Under the pieces are notes generated by a model. The model saw nothing but the letters and a program-made list of their open reading frames with translations, did no database searches and was not told the origin of the DNA. From Terfezia claveryi (taxonomy: Eukaryota; Ascomycota; Pezizomycetes; Pezizales; Pezizaceae): a stretch of 64,000 nucleotides of DNA. Below, one piece after another: positions 11,139-21,558 of the stretch. Made by a program: the position numbers and the translations under genes. The stretch is taken from positions 62,001-126,000 of the forward strand of contig WHUX01000017.1 in the NCBI GenBank assembly GCA_015179025.1. The letters run 5' to 3'. How positions within the stretch are numbered: position 1 is the first letter of the stretch; each line of letters starts with the position of its first letter.

Positions 11139-12511
11139 TCATTTTTATTTTTTTATTTTTTTTAAATACTTGTTACTCCTATGCGGCCCCGTCAAGGGGG
11201 CCATGAGGAGCCACCTAGAAACCCAGTTGGATTCAAGGGTAAGGCAAGTTAATCTGCCAGTCATTTATACTGATGAGGCGAGGCCCCATGCTGTCATTAA
11301 CGGACGAACCGATGACCCGAAGGCCTGTCTGGACCTCGGCCTGATTGGAACGACCTGAACAAAACCTGTGAAACTTGGACTAGAAAACGTTGAAACTTGA
11401 ACTAATGAAAAGTGTGAAGAAAAGATGAAATGGCTTGTTAGGGAATAAAACAAAAGGAACTCGTGATAACGACCTGAGACAAAGGGAACTCGTGATAACT
11501 GTTTGCGGAGTGAGCTGGCTAGGTGAGCTCATGGTATAATAACTTGAAGAAGGCCTCTGTGGCCTCAAAGATCTCTTCTCCTTCCTTTCTCCATGTCGAG
11601 CTCTATCTAACTGCGTTTTTCCCCCAGTAGGGATCTCCTGAAGTGGTCGAAGCGAGGGCAGTCAAAAGTGATGTGATCTCCTGTCTCCGAAAAGTGTCCG
11701 CATGTGTAGTTCCCAGATTCGCCTTGCCGATGTGGTAGTGCCAGCCCTGTTTGTCCGCAGCCAGGTATAAGCGGATAGGGCGTGGCGGCCCCATTCTACC
11801 CTCCTGATTCCGTACCCCGCCTTACACCTAGCCTCCTTGCGAACTGCCTTAGAGGAAGCACGAAGCCCTCCTTCCGTTGCTCTGTGTGTGTCACCCCCCA
11901 ACACTCCCAGATGGGACTGGAAGTTGGCGATGCGGTCTGCCTTCTCATTGCCCTCAATGCTGATGTGACCTCTGACCCAAGAGAGCCTGAAATCCCTAGT
12001 ATGTGAGTGTCTTAGTAGGAGGGACTTGATATTTCTCTCGATGCCTGACCGTGGGGGGGAGCCTGCACTCATGTTACGGATGGACTGGATTGCTGCTCGT
12101 GAGTCTGACAAGATGCTGATTGTCCGAGTCTAGTCTTGTTGCACTACCCCTCCACAGACTAAGTCCGAATCCTCGTTTTCAATGGCTAGGCACATCACCT
12201 CAAGTTCGCCATCTGTGACCGTAGCTTTATTGCCAAGGTGCGTAAGTAGAGGCACTTCCTCCCTTCCAATCCTCGCTGGCTACCTCTCCCCCTCTGCCTG
12301 TGCCGTCAGTGTAGCATACTCTCCAGCCTTCCTCGAGAATGGAGCCTATCTCCGCAGCCCAAAACCCTAGGTGCTTGGATTTTTCCGATTGAGGGTCGAA
12401 GATTTTCTCATGGATGATAGGAAAAGATGCCGTGTTATCCCGATCGCCGAAGATAGATCTTCCGGGTCTGCTGCAGTTTGGTAAATGGCTTCCGATATAG
12501 CGGTCCTGTGG
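11139..12511 (-). mobile_element. 5'-truncated Tad-like LINE with poly-A tail
   Basis: On the minus strand the copy encodes the end of a LINE ORF2 with RNase H (CYTDGTGRGGEV near 12330, ILSDSRAAIQSIRN near 12110, WVRGHISIEGNEKADRIANF, then a terminal region with LHMRTLFGDRRSHHF). It ends in a 3' UTR and an A-rich tail (T/A run at 11141-11167 on the plus strand). A 10-bp direct repeat TTATGTTCTT sits at 11129-11138 and 12512-12521, exactly outside the tail and the truncated 5' end, and is read as the target duplication. Frameshifts and a short insertion at 12131 disable it. The 3' UTR start near the tail is shared with the copy at 15962. Confidence 0.8.
12131..12162 (+). repeat. Ultrashort TAGTCT insertion, 32 bp, inside the LINE
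   Basis: Begins TAGTCTTGTTGCACTACCCC and ends CACAGACTAA. It is flanked by GTCCGAGTC (12122-12130) and GTCCGAATC (12163-12171), a 9-bp direct repeat with one mismatch. It lies in the RNase H region of the LINE, so it inserted after that LINE. Confidence 0.8.
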
Positions 12512-12521
12512 TTATGTTCTT

Positions 12522-13285
12522 CAACGCTGCTACTGGGAGATAAGGCATTAATTTCGTCGTGATATGTGAAGGGAAAACTATCTCAGCTGTACCATATATT
12601 GTGCAACCAGAGTAATATTGTGCATGAGCGCTTATTTACCACTATGTATCCTCCAGAATCCTGTTTTGGGCACGAGAACATCGATCCTAATAATAGAATA
12701 GAAAGACCGACTCGTTAATTTATTTTTCTGTATATATATATCCCTTTAACCTTGTCCAAAAACGTAATATTTTAGTCGTCATATAGGTTAGTCTCGTGCC
12801 CATATAGGTAGGTACTAGGCTATTGATTAGTCTGGTTAATTGGTATAGTCCCTCCCTAGGAGCGGTCGGGTTCGAGACTAGGTATAGTCCACAGCTCAAG
12901 AATATTGAACATAATCATATTTTTTTTTCTATTTTTTCTCAAAGGTCTAGTAACCAGCGATCACCCTAAGCTCATGACCGGGACTTTTACATTTAGAGAT
13001 TGGAAGGATGATTTAAATCATCTGTATATTTACCTTGAAAAGGATGCTACATGGGCGGATATATTTTTTTTTCCTTTTCTACTGGTTAAGCGATGTACCA
13101 GTTCAATTTGAAAAGTCAATACATATATTCGAGGTAGATACACATATATATTTAAGAATTGTAGGCTTTTTTAAAAAAAAATCTCATATATCTGTAACTT
13201 AAACGGAGTATCCTCTACAGAATTGCATCTGAGCCAACCTCCTGTATTCTGTATAAGAAAGTTTCAAGTAACTATCACAAATCAA
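12522..13285. other. Intergenic with a degenerate tRNA-like stretch
   Basis: At 12828 a TAGTCTGGTTAATTGG segment followed at about 12875 by GGTTCGAGACTAGG looks like A-box and B-box words, but the stems do not pair well. A TAGTCTCGTGCCC word also occurs at 12789. The rest is AT-rich with no recognised gene. Confidence 0.4.
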
Positions 13286-13386
13286 GGTGAGATGGCCGAG
13301 TTGGTTATGGCGCCAGGTTAAGGAACACCCCTTAGCATTACATCCTGGTAGGGAAACCTGCGTGGGTTCAAGTCCCACTCTCATCA
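13286..13386 (+). tRNA. tRNA-Leu(AAG) with a 19-nt intron
   Basis: The acceptor stem GGTGAGA (13286-13292) pairs with TCTCATC (13379-13385), with one G-T pair. The D arm is GCC..GGC. The anticodon stem CCAGG/CCTGG (13313-13317 and 13344-13348) encloses TT-AAG-G, then a 19-nt intron (13324-13342) at the canonical position one base after the anticodon. There is a long class II variable arm, as expected for Leu, and a T arm GTGGG-TTCAAGT-CCCAC. A T run follows. All stems were checked by hand. Confidence 0.93.
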
Positions 13387-13391
13387 CTAAC

Positions 13392-13402
13392 TTTTTTTTT
13401 TT
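13392..13402 (+). terminator. Pol III oligo-T terminator of tRNA-Leu
   Basis: A run of eleven T begins six bases after the tRNA discriminator base. Confidence 0.85.
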
Positions 13403-13777
13403 CCCTACACCCACCCCATTTTGGAACGTAATACTTGCTCATGAACTAGTCTGGTTGCATAAATCTCCTATTCTCCATTGTTACCCGACACACTGATGTT
13501 CCATCCTGGCATATTCCCGCTCGCGATGGCAAAGCTACATTTCTGCGGAATGCTTCCTTGCGCGGTATCTAGGTTTTTCTAGACCTTGATTGTGACAGCT
13601 ACGTATGTAATCAATAAAAATCTTATTCCTCGACTATCTCCCACGTCCTTCCATATGTCGATTGCAGGCATCAAAGTGAGAAATGCTTTCCCCGAATAGC
13701 CCAAAGTACATCAGATATCGTCATCAAACATCACAGTTCTTTTAACAAAGGAAAGATTATTGGGCGTTCTTGAGACA

Positions 13778-15435
13778 CTAATAAGTGCTTGTAGTCGCCC
13801 AAAGGCTTGCAGAAGCCGGGACTGGTCTTTCCCTGATACTGTTTTCATCACGTTTCTCTCCAACATGTTCAGGCTTCTCCGCGGGGCAGCTTTTGACGAT
13901 ATGACCAGTTTGTTTGCATCTGGCACAATAAGGCTTGGTACCGTCCATGATGAAGCCAGCCTCCTCAAGGCGTGCCAAATTTTCCTCAGCGCTTGTAGCA
14001 ATAAGAGCACCAACCAATCCACTGCGCTTAGGTTTGGCACCAAACTGAAACTTCACAACGTATTTTTGATCTGGTTTCCCTTGAAGGTTTACAATTGTCT
14101 TGTTTCCAAACGTTTGGGTTTCCTGTATCCTTGTCAGCCAAGTAGTTACAGCAGCCATGCCATATAAGTACTGCATGCATACCATAGCAATGAGGTGGAC
14201 CCGGAAGCGATTGTTGTCACACCTGAAGCCCTCCTCCATATCCCGGAAAGTAACGTCAGGCAAAGCGCGGGAATATTCCATCATATGCTTTGAAAGTTAG
14301 ACGGTTTTGGAGTCAACAAAACGGAATAAGATTAATCATTATACCTCCTTGAAGTCTTCCAAGTCTCCATTCATATCTGCTTCTATCATCTTGGCCCAAG
14401 ATTGATCCGCGGGGATGATGGGTTCACCCTCTCGAGCATGGTGAATCTTTCTGGGTTCGGCACAGACTGAAACAGTATGACCTTGGCCACGTTAGCCATA
14501 AATGAGGGCAACCGGGGTAGTGGGCTGTACCTTCTTGTCCGCAGCTTCGGCAGATTAGGGGGGGCCTATCGGGGCACTCGGAAGCAGGGTGGCCCTCCTT
14601 GGAGCACACTCTGCAAGTTCCTTTGAATACCTTTGGCTGGGGACAGTCCTTACTTCCGTGTCTATACCCTAGTTGTAAGTATCTACTCTAAGCTAAGAAT
14701 ATCATGTCAAGGGTCTCTTACCCAATCTCATTACAATTGTAACAAGTCATCTCCGGCTTGTCAGGGCATTCAGAAACATGGTGGCCCTCCACAGCACAGT
14801 GTCTGCATGTCCCATTGAAGAATCTGGGATTTGGACAATCCGCCTTACTGTGCCTACATCAGGGTGAGCATTCCTGAAAAGCATCACATTGAGAAAGAAG
14901 CTTACCCCTCCTCACCACAATTGAAACATGGCATCTTGGGCTTGTCAGGGCAATCATTACCATGATGCCCCTCCACACCACAGTGGCGACAGTGTCCTCG
15001 AAACTTTTTTGGGTTAACACAGTCTGCCTTGTTGTGTCTGGCATTGTTTGTCAGAAGTTTGTTGGATGCAATGATGTGGCAAGTTTTGTAAATACTCACC
15101 CCTGCTCTCCACAATTGAAGCAAACCTGGGGCTCAGGACAGTTCTTCGCAAAATGGCCTGGCTTCTTGCATCTGTAACTGGATTAGCTGAAGCCTAAAGA
15201 ATGTGGCAAGCAAACTTGAGACCTCGACTCACCGACGACACCCATCCTCCTGAACGGGCCTAGTATCTAGAGTTTCAAAACCGAAGTCTCCAGAGCCATC
15301 AAATACTTGATCACTGTCGATAACGGAGTCCCCGGCATTACCCCAATCTTCGCCATCATTGGCTGCCTGGAGTGGCAGAGAATTGCTCATAGCGGATGTA
15401 TCCCATGCATCTCCAGAATAACTGTCCCAAGACAT
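13778..15435 (-). CDS. CnjB-like zinc-knuckle (CCHC) nucleic-acid-binding protein, 418 aa
   Basis: Eight exons: 15435-15233, 15171-15100, 15037-14906, 14853-14722, 14661-14531, 14481-14345, 14287-14183, 14122-13778. Every junction has GT-AG ends and keeps frame. The N-terminus is acidic and Trp/Gly-rich (MSWDSYSGDAWDTS). Eight CX2CX4HX4C knuckles follow, for example CRRCKKPGHFAKNC and CRHCGVEGHHGNDC. Then comes the helical region typical of fungal CnjB (EDFKE..MEYSRALPDVTFRDMEEGF..HLIAM) and a ninth knuckle CARCKQTGHIVKSC. Such proteins bind single-stranded nucleic acid; the exact role is unknown. As I recall the family, other fungal members carry further C-terminal knuckles; this copy stops early at SLWATTSTY. 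Confidence 0.88.
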
Positions 15436-15618
15436 CTTGATTGCTTGAATGAATAATAGATAGAGGGTTTTAAGAAGGTTTGCTGGCAGACGAAGGGAGG
15501 AGATGGTAGGGGTGCTGCTGTTGGTGGAGCAGAAAGCAAGGAGAGATGCTTCAAATCCTAGTGCAGCTTGCCTTAGTAATATTTTCCTAGTTTGGTTGGC
15601 ACAAAAGATCTCCCGGCT

Positions 15619-15653
15619 TAGTCTGGTTGGCACCTCCCGGTAGTCTCGGCACC
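15619..15653 (+). repeat. Ultrashort TAGTCTGG insertion with perfect 9-bp direct repeats
   Basis: Begins TAGTCTGGTTGGCACCTCCC and ends CTCGGCACC. The 9 bases CTCCCGGCT occur directly before it (15610-15618) and directly after it (15654-15662). Inside is a second partial target word (CTCCCGG) followed by TAGTCTCGGCACC, as if a second copy landed in or beside the first. Confidence 0.85.
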
Positions 15654-15733
15654 CTCCCGGCTCCTACAGGTGAAGCCGATAGGGAAGTCGAGACTACTAG
15701 TACGGTAATCGAGACTAATTATATCGCTGGTTG

Positions 15734-15770
15734 TAGTCTGGTTGCACAGTCCCGAGCCCTAACCAGACTA
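15734..15770. repeat. Head-to-head pair of TAGTCTGG repeats
   Basis: TAGTCTGGTTGCAC at 15734 faces AACCAGACTA ending at 15770. The reverse copy (15759-15770) is flanked by GTCCCGAGCC (15749-15758) and GTCCCAAGCC (15771-15780), ten bases with one mismatch. Confidence 0.65.
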
Positions 15771-15961
15771 GTCCCAAGCCAGGCTGTGAACACCAGAGGA
15801 ACAGACAACTACCAGGTATCCTAGTACCTAGACTTGCAACGGCCGCCGTTTAAGTATCTGACCTCACGTGGATCTGTCATCCAGCACGGCTATTTTAAAG
15901 GCGCAAATCCCTGGACAATGCTACTTGACTTCGTTTCAAAGGGCATTGACAGCGTTGAACC

Positions 15962-17920
15962 TTTTCTTTTTCTTTTTTTCCTAAATACTGTACTTACTCA
16001 TTACTCCTATTTGGTCCCAGTAAGAGCCACCCAGAAACTCGGATGGATTCAGAACAAGGCAAGTTAACCTGCCAGGTCCGGCGCGCAGAAAGCAAAAGAA
16101 TGGACTCAAGTGAGTCGAGGCCCCACGGATCATTAACTGGCTTGCGCACGATGGCCCAAAGTTGCCTGACTGAACCTCGACCCAAAGCTGACATGTAGTA
16201 ACCTCTCGCGAGTAGAAAGACACCAAACAAAAAAATATACCCCAATCACCCCGAAGGCCCTGACTGGAGCCCCGGCAGAAATGAAGCGCTAGTAGGAAAT
16301 TGAAGAAAACCCTCCCCCAAAAATTCTCGCTGGTGGAAAAACTCAATAAGCGCTGGTGGGAAATTAAACAAAATCTCCCCCCCAAAAATACTCGCAAGTG
16401 GAAAAGCTCCTCCTCCAATCCTCTCTCCAGTCAAAAACGTCCCGCGCGCTTCACGACCCCAGTCGTATTCTGTGGTGTGGAAAATCCTCCGGCCCATGCG
16501 GAGCCCGCGTGCTATATCAATCCCCTCCGCCATGTAAACCACCAGTGACGATGCCAACTTTTCGACTCTTCTTTCTTCTTGTATGTAGCCGCCAGCGGAT
16601 ATCCTGGATTTGAGCCCCCTTGTTGTTGGTGGCTTGGTCGGTTCGGGAGGGAGTGGTTGGGGGTGGTGTCCCGTTCGCCAGCGCTTTGCCCTTACCCTTT
16701 CCTTTCCCGGAGTGTCGGGGGGGTTCAGGGGTGGGTGCTGCCGCTGTGGTTGAGGTCGCTGCCGCCGCATATGTGTGTCTTGTAGGGGGGTCGTCGGTAT
16801 TGGTGTTCATCGTCTTTGGGGTGTGGTCTTGGTAGGGGGTCCGTATTGGTGGAAACGCTGTTGGTTGTTTAAGGGTGCGGTACTGAGGTGGTCTGGTCTG
16901 GATGCCTGAATCAGATACCAGTGAGAAGGGAACCGGCGCTCTTGGTAGTGGAAGTGTTTCTGAGGGTCTCCATGTCCTCCCTCAGTCTGTCGTTCCCCCG
17001 CTGTGATTTTCCCCATTCTCCCTCCGCCTCTGTTAATTGGTCGCAACTTCGCCACCTCCTCCCGCAACCTTTCGTTCTCTCGCTCAGATAGACTACATTC
17101 TTCCAATGCATCTCCCAATTCGGCCGGGAGTCCCACTTAGCCGCCTCCTCCAGCGGCCTGTCCTTTCTCAAAAAAAATGTCCTCTATATCCGTAGCGATT
17201 CGTGCGGAATGTTGCTAACTTCTTGTATTCGGCACTATTGAGGGGGTAGTCGAAGTGAAGCTCAATGTTCGTTAACAAAGCGTGAGCGTTGTAGGCTAAC
17301 CGATTGATATTGTTTCCCCGATTTTTCCGATCCTGATGGGTGCGGAGGAGGGCTGCTAAATTGTTCCCTGTCGCAGCCAGAATTCTTGTGAGACAGTCGA
17401 GTTCCCTTTCAGTGATTGTGACTTTACTTCCGGGGCCCTAGTGTCGACCGTTTCGTTCTCGCTTTCGTCTCCGTTTGGAATTTGCGGAGGAGGATTCTTA
17501 CATCGCTTTTATATCCGTCGAGGGATGGTGGCTTGGGGGACGGTGCTGTGGGGATGGTGACTGCGTTGCTTGCAGAGTGTTGGCCAATCAATAGAGTATG
17601 TAGTGTGGGAGTTATCTCGGATCTAACTCATTGTTGGTGTGCGATGTGAGGAGGCAATGTGAGTGGGCAAGGAGATAGATGGGACAGAAGGTGTGGGAGT
17701 TATTTTGGTGTGGATTGAATGGGAGCAAGCTGAGAGCAGGAAGCCGATACAGTGCGGTTGAGAAGAATCGCAGGGTATCGTGGGAATTTACGGATGGAAA
17801 GCCGGGGGGCAAGTCTGATAAGTAAGAGGGTGCTGAGAGTGAGTTTGGAGTATGAGGAGAGCTCGGAGGACCTTTGTGTCGTGGAGTTATGACCTGTTGG
17901 AGATCCCGTGCTGGTGGTCG
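15962..17920 (-). mobile_element. Internally deleted Tad-like LINE with 11-bp target duplication
   Basis: On the minus strand it ends in an A-rich tail (T-rich 15962-15980 on the plus strand), preceded by a 3' UTR similar to that of the LINE at 11139. The 11 bases AGCGTTGAACC occur at 15951-15961 and 17921-17931, exactly flanking it. The interior keeps ORF1-like coding (MNTNTDDPPTRHTYAAAATS at 16810 and a charged ERENERLREEVAKL region near 17080). The RT and RNase H of an autonomous element are absent. Near 16289-16410 a roughly 62-bp unit (GCGCTGGTGGGAAATTAAAC-like) is repeated in tandem. Confidence 0.72.
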
Positions 17921-17931
17921 AGCGTTGAACC

Positions 17932-18913
17932 GAGTGTGGTTTGCACCCCCGGATACCCACAGAACCACACTGGTACCACTGCAGGTAGGTATGTACTTCT
18001 GCAGTCGTTAAGAAACCCCTAGGTATGCAGTTGGGCCTCTGCAGTTCAGTCAAATATAAAGACAGGCACTCCGATTCCTAAGTGCCCGCGAGAGTTGAGG
18101 GTAACAAGAATTTTTTTAGGTAACTTTAGTCCTCACATCAGTCTACGAACCCATGGTGACTAAACGAGTACGGTATTCAATACCATGCTTTTTGCTATAT
18201 CTTTCTGAAAACATTTGGACATCATTACATTGATGAGTTGTCCTTTATAGCACACTTGATGACATACGGCAATTCCCAGCTTGGAGCCAGCACTCACAGT
18301 GATAGCCCCACGGTAAAAGTAGCAATAAGGAAATTCTTATAGCAAATTGTCCTATCCAACTATGTGACGTCGTTAGGTACTTAATGTATGTGTTATTTCT
18401 TCTCTTCACATGTGCACATATATTCGAGCTCTCAAGGCACTCCTATATCTAGTTCTTTAGACATATACACACATATGCTTTTCGATAAGCTGCTTGCACT
18501 CGCACACTCGCACTGCCTTATTGCACTAATAGTCCACCGCTGCTTCCTTCATTTTCACCCACGATACCTTTGCTCAGTAACCTTTCAAGATTACAGTACC
18601 CCATATTTTTTGCCGGGGGGGTCGCAAATACTTTCACCGGGGTATTGTACTAAAGATTTGCAAGCGAAAAGAATTCCCCCAACCCTTGTACTGTACGTAG
18701 CAGGAGCTGGGATTATTTGCAGGTTTCCGAAACATACGACCAGACGCAGTGCGCGAACTCGATGCTTACCGATCCTGCAAGCCAAGAATTATTATGCAGG
18801 AAATATTTTTGGGAATATCAAGTACTTATAGTCAACAAGCTTCCACGGAATGAGACCCACCAAATTCCTTAAATTTCAAAAGTAGAACTTGAGATAGCCT
18901 TTCGCACTTGACA
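17932..18913. other. Intergenic, no gene seen
   Basis: Between the LINE and the MFS gene. Short open frames here carry no recognisable domain. The last 200 bases are the presumed promoter of the MFS gene. Confidence 0.5.
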
Positions 18914-20420
18914 ATGGCAGACAAGAAATTGACTGGAAAAAATCAATATACCCCCCGAACCTCAAGCATACCGATTCCAACGACTCTCCGAGTCCAGTCG
19001 GTTCACAGACTCTGAGTTTTATCACAAGTGGAAAGGACCTTGATCTGGAGGAAGCGGGGCTTCCTCCTGCTGGGGTGTCAAAGGTGGAAGAGATTATTGA
19101 TTCACAAAAAATCAGCCAGGCCTCAGAGGATTTGCCACCCCCAGATGGAGGGCTTCAAGCATGGCTACAGGTACTCGGGGCACACGCAGTTGCCATGGTT
19201 ACTTGGTGAGGCTCTTGCTTGATAAATTCGTTTTCTGATGATCTTTAAATTTAATGCATTCTTTCAGGGGATATTCATCGTCTATTGGATTTTTCCAGGC
19301 ACATTACCTGGACGTTTTACCATCATCTACCCAATCTGATATCTCATGGATAGGATCGACGCAAATTTTCTGTCTTTTGTTCGTGGGCACATTCAGTGGC
19401 GTTGCGCTGGATGTGGGGTACTTCCCGTTGTTGATGACTATCGGCGCAATTCTGCTCTTACTCGGTATATTCATGACTTCCCTCGCCACCTCTTACTATC
19501 AACTTCTTCTGGCGCACGGCGTATGTGTTGGCCTAGCGAATGGATGCCTTTTCGTTCCAGCTGTGGCAGTTGTTACCAGCTATTTCACCACCAGGCGGGG
19601 GATCGCAATTGGGCTCATGGCTAGCGGTTCCGCAACCGGCGGAATTCTTCTTCCGGCAATTATACTCAAGTTTCTGCCTCAGTTAGGATTTCCAACGACC
19701 ATTCGGATCCTGGGGTGTGTGGTCGCATTTTTGCTCTGCGTTGCCGCATGTCTGATACGACCCAGAATTACCCCCCGGAAGGCAAGGGGGTTCATTGACA
19801 AGACCGTATTTAAGAATCATCCCTTCTGCCTCTTCGTGTTGGGCATGTTTTTCCTCTGCTTTGCTCTTATGATTCCGTTTTACTATATACCTACGTACGC
19901 TCGCCTACTGCTCCCACCTGGATCAAAATCCAGCACCCCCACTACCCTCATAATGGTCATGAATGCTGCAGGAATTCCGGGACGTCTTGTCTCTGCTCGG
20001 ATAGCCGACAAGATTACTGGGCCATACAATTTACTTATACCATTCTCATTCTTTACTTCCGTTCTCCTTTTCGCGTGGGTTGGTGTGAAGTCCGTTGCGG
20101 GGATTTTAGTCTTTGTCGTCTTTTACGGCTACACTGCGGCGGCCATTTTCACACTCTTTCCATACGCGATGAATAACCAGATAACACCTTTGAACCGCCT
20201 AGGGGTAGTTTCGGGGATGGTGCACAGCTTCCTCAGTTTTGCATTCCTGTTCGGAGCGCCAATTGTCGGGAGCTTGCTACAGTTGGATGCGGACAAGCCT
20301 GGAGTGGAAGCCTTTCGGAGCGCGCAGATATTCTCTGGCTGCATGGCACTTATATCAGGAATTCTTTTGACCATTGGGCGAATGATGATGACCAATGGGA
20401 AATGGATCATATGGATATAG
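18914..20420 (+). CDS. MFS transporter, monocarboxylate-permease-like, with a 1-base frameshift near the start
   Basis: Exon 2 (19268-20420) encodes about 384 residues with repeated hydr ophobic helices: the bulk of a 12-helix MFS carrier of the fungal monocarboxylate transporter type. Exon 1 ends at 19205 with LPPPDGGLQAWLQVLGAHAV, the usual cytosolic-to-TM1 junction; the intron is 19206-19267. The downstream exon 1 frame has no ATG. The only good start, MADKKLTGK at 18914, is in another frame, and one extra C in the C6 run near 18953-18958 would join them. This is either an assembly indel or a null allele. Substrate cannot be told from sequence. C-terminus: GRMMMTNGKWIIWI. Confidence 0.82.
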
Positions 20421-21330
20421 GCTTAACTTGCAGCCCTCATGGGTAGACGACCTGCCCACAGAAATTGGTCTTAGAAGAGACACTACTAGCTTTGACACTG
20501 GTTGGAGTCAGTGGCCATGCAGTCTGGTTGACGGACTAGGAGTATCCTGAGTTAATCCGCTTTTTCCTCCGCATGCTCTATATAAAATATTGGCTAGAGA
20601 TATGACTCATCTCTATATCCCATGTATTTTGTTTCCTGTTAATTCTGACTGCCGATGTACTTATGATAATGTTTTTCTTAAAACAAAGGTTCTGGATTCG
20701 GATTTCTGATTGATACGGGCCGATACATTGAAATTCGAGAGACATGGCATGTGGCTAACAGGGTTCACGTGCAGGCTCAATAAAAATAGCTTCTTTTTTG
20801 GGGGTGCCAGAAATATCTGAAAAACAAAAGGCGCTCGATACGTCGCGTGTCTGTCTTACCTTACCGGACGAATTTTCAATATGGTGCAACTGCAGCATTT
20901 CTCAGCTTCGTGGGAACATGAACAATAAGGGAAATGCTAATTCTGCGCGTGGAACAAGAGAATGGTTTCGCAGGAGGCAGAAATAGAAGCTACAGTAATA
21001 ATTTCACTCTCCTAAGGAAAGCCAGAGGGCGAGCTCAGCTGGTGGTGACGCAAAGATCTACAGAAAGAGAACAATGTATCGAAATATTCTACAATCAGGA
21101 TTTGATTACCTACAGCGTTGTTGGGTTCTCTATGAAGGGAAAAATATAAACAAGGACAATTTTTTTTCATAATTATTGTATAGCCCCAGCGGCAGCTGGA
21201 AGATTCCCCGCCGATCCGATGACGTTGCCCTGGAAACAGCTCTGCAGTGCATCAAGCACGCTTGCATGCTGTTGTGTTCCAGGACCAATAGAAAGGTTAT
21301 TGGTATTTGAGGTGTATCCGAGAGGATATG
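20421..21330. other. Intergenic, no gene seen
   Basis: 3' flank of the MFS gene; a CAGTCTGGTTG word at 20520 is a possible diverged short-repeat copy. Other frames look like chance. Confidence 0.5.
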
Positions 21331-21332
21331 TA

Positions 21333-21556
21333 CCGTAGAGACGAGTTATTCGCTAGCGTAATTTTAATGTGAGCTGCATACCCGGTAGTGTGCCAATATA
21401 TATTCTTATGGCCAATCCTGGTGGCTACTGTGTTGGAGAGGCAGATCGCATCCGTGCCAACCAGACTAATCCTTCTGGTGAAGTTCCTTAGTTAAGCTCA
21501 ACAGATAACACTCTTGCTATTGAAATCACGCTAGCGAGTAACTCGCGTCTCTACGG
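21333..21556. mobile_element. MITE, 224 bp, TIR CCGTAGAGAC, TA target
   Basis: The left end CCGTAGAGACGAGTTATTCG continues with CTAGCGTAATTTTAAT. The inverse of the right end reads CCGTAGAGACGCGAGTTACT, then CGCTAGCGTGATTTCAAT. TA flanks both sides (21331-21332 and 21557-21558). A reverse copy of the TAGTCTGGTTGGCAC repeat lies inside (21454-21468). No coding capacity. Confidence 0.85.
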
Positions 21557-21558
21557 TA

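Larger units (their letters stand above)
15436..15961. other. Upstream of the CnjB-like gene; cluster of TAGTCTGG insertions
   Basis: Contains the presumed promoter of the minus-strand CnjB-like gene and, from 15610 to 15780, three or four nested or adjacent copies of the short repeat. No gene recognised. Confidence 0.5.

Noticed and set aside
12828..12895. tRNA-like segment (A-box-like TGGTTAATTGG and B-box-like GGTTCGAGACT)
   Set aside because: The T stem and acceptor stem do not pair; kept only as a possible degenerate SINE or short-repeat copy.
20798..21149. Two overlapping 60-70-codon frames after the MFS gene
   Set aside because: No recognisable domain or splice structure.
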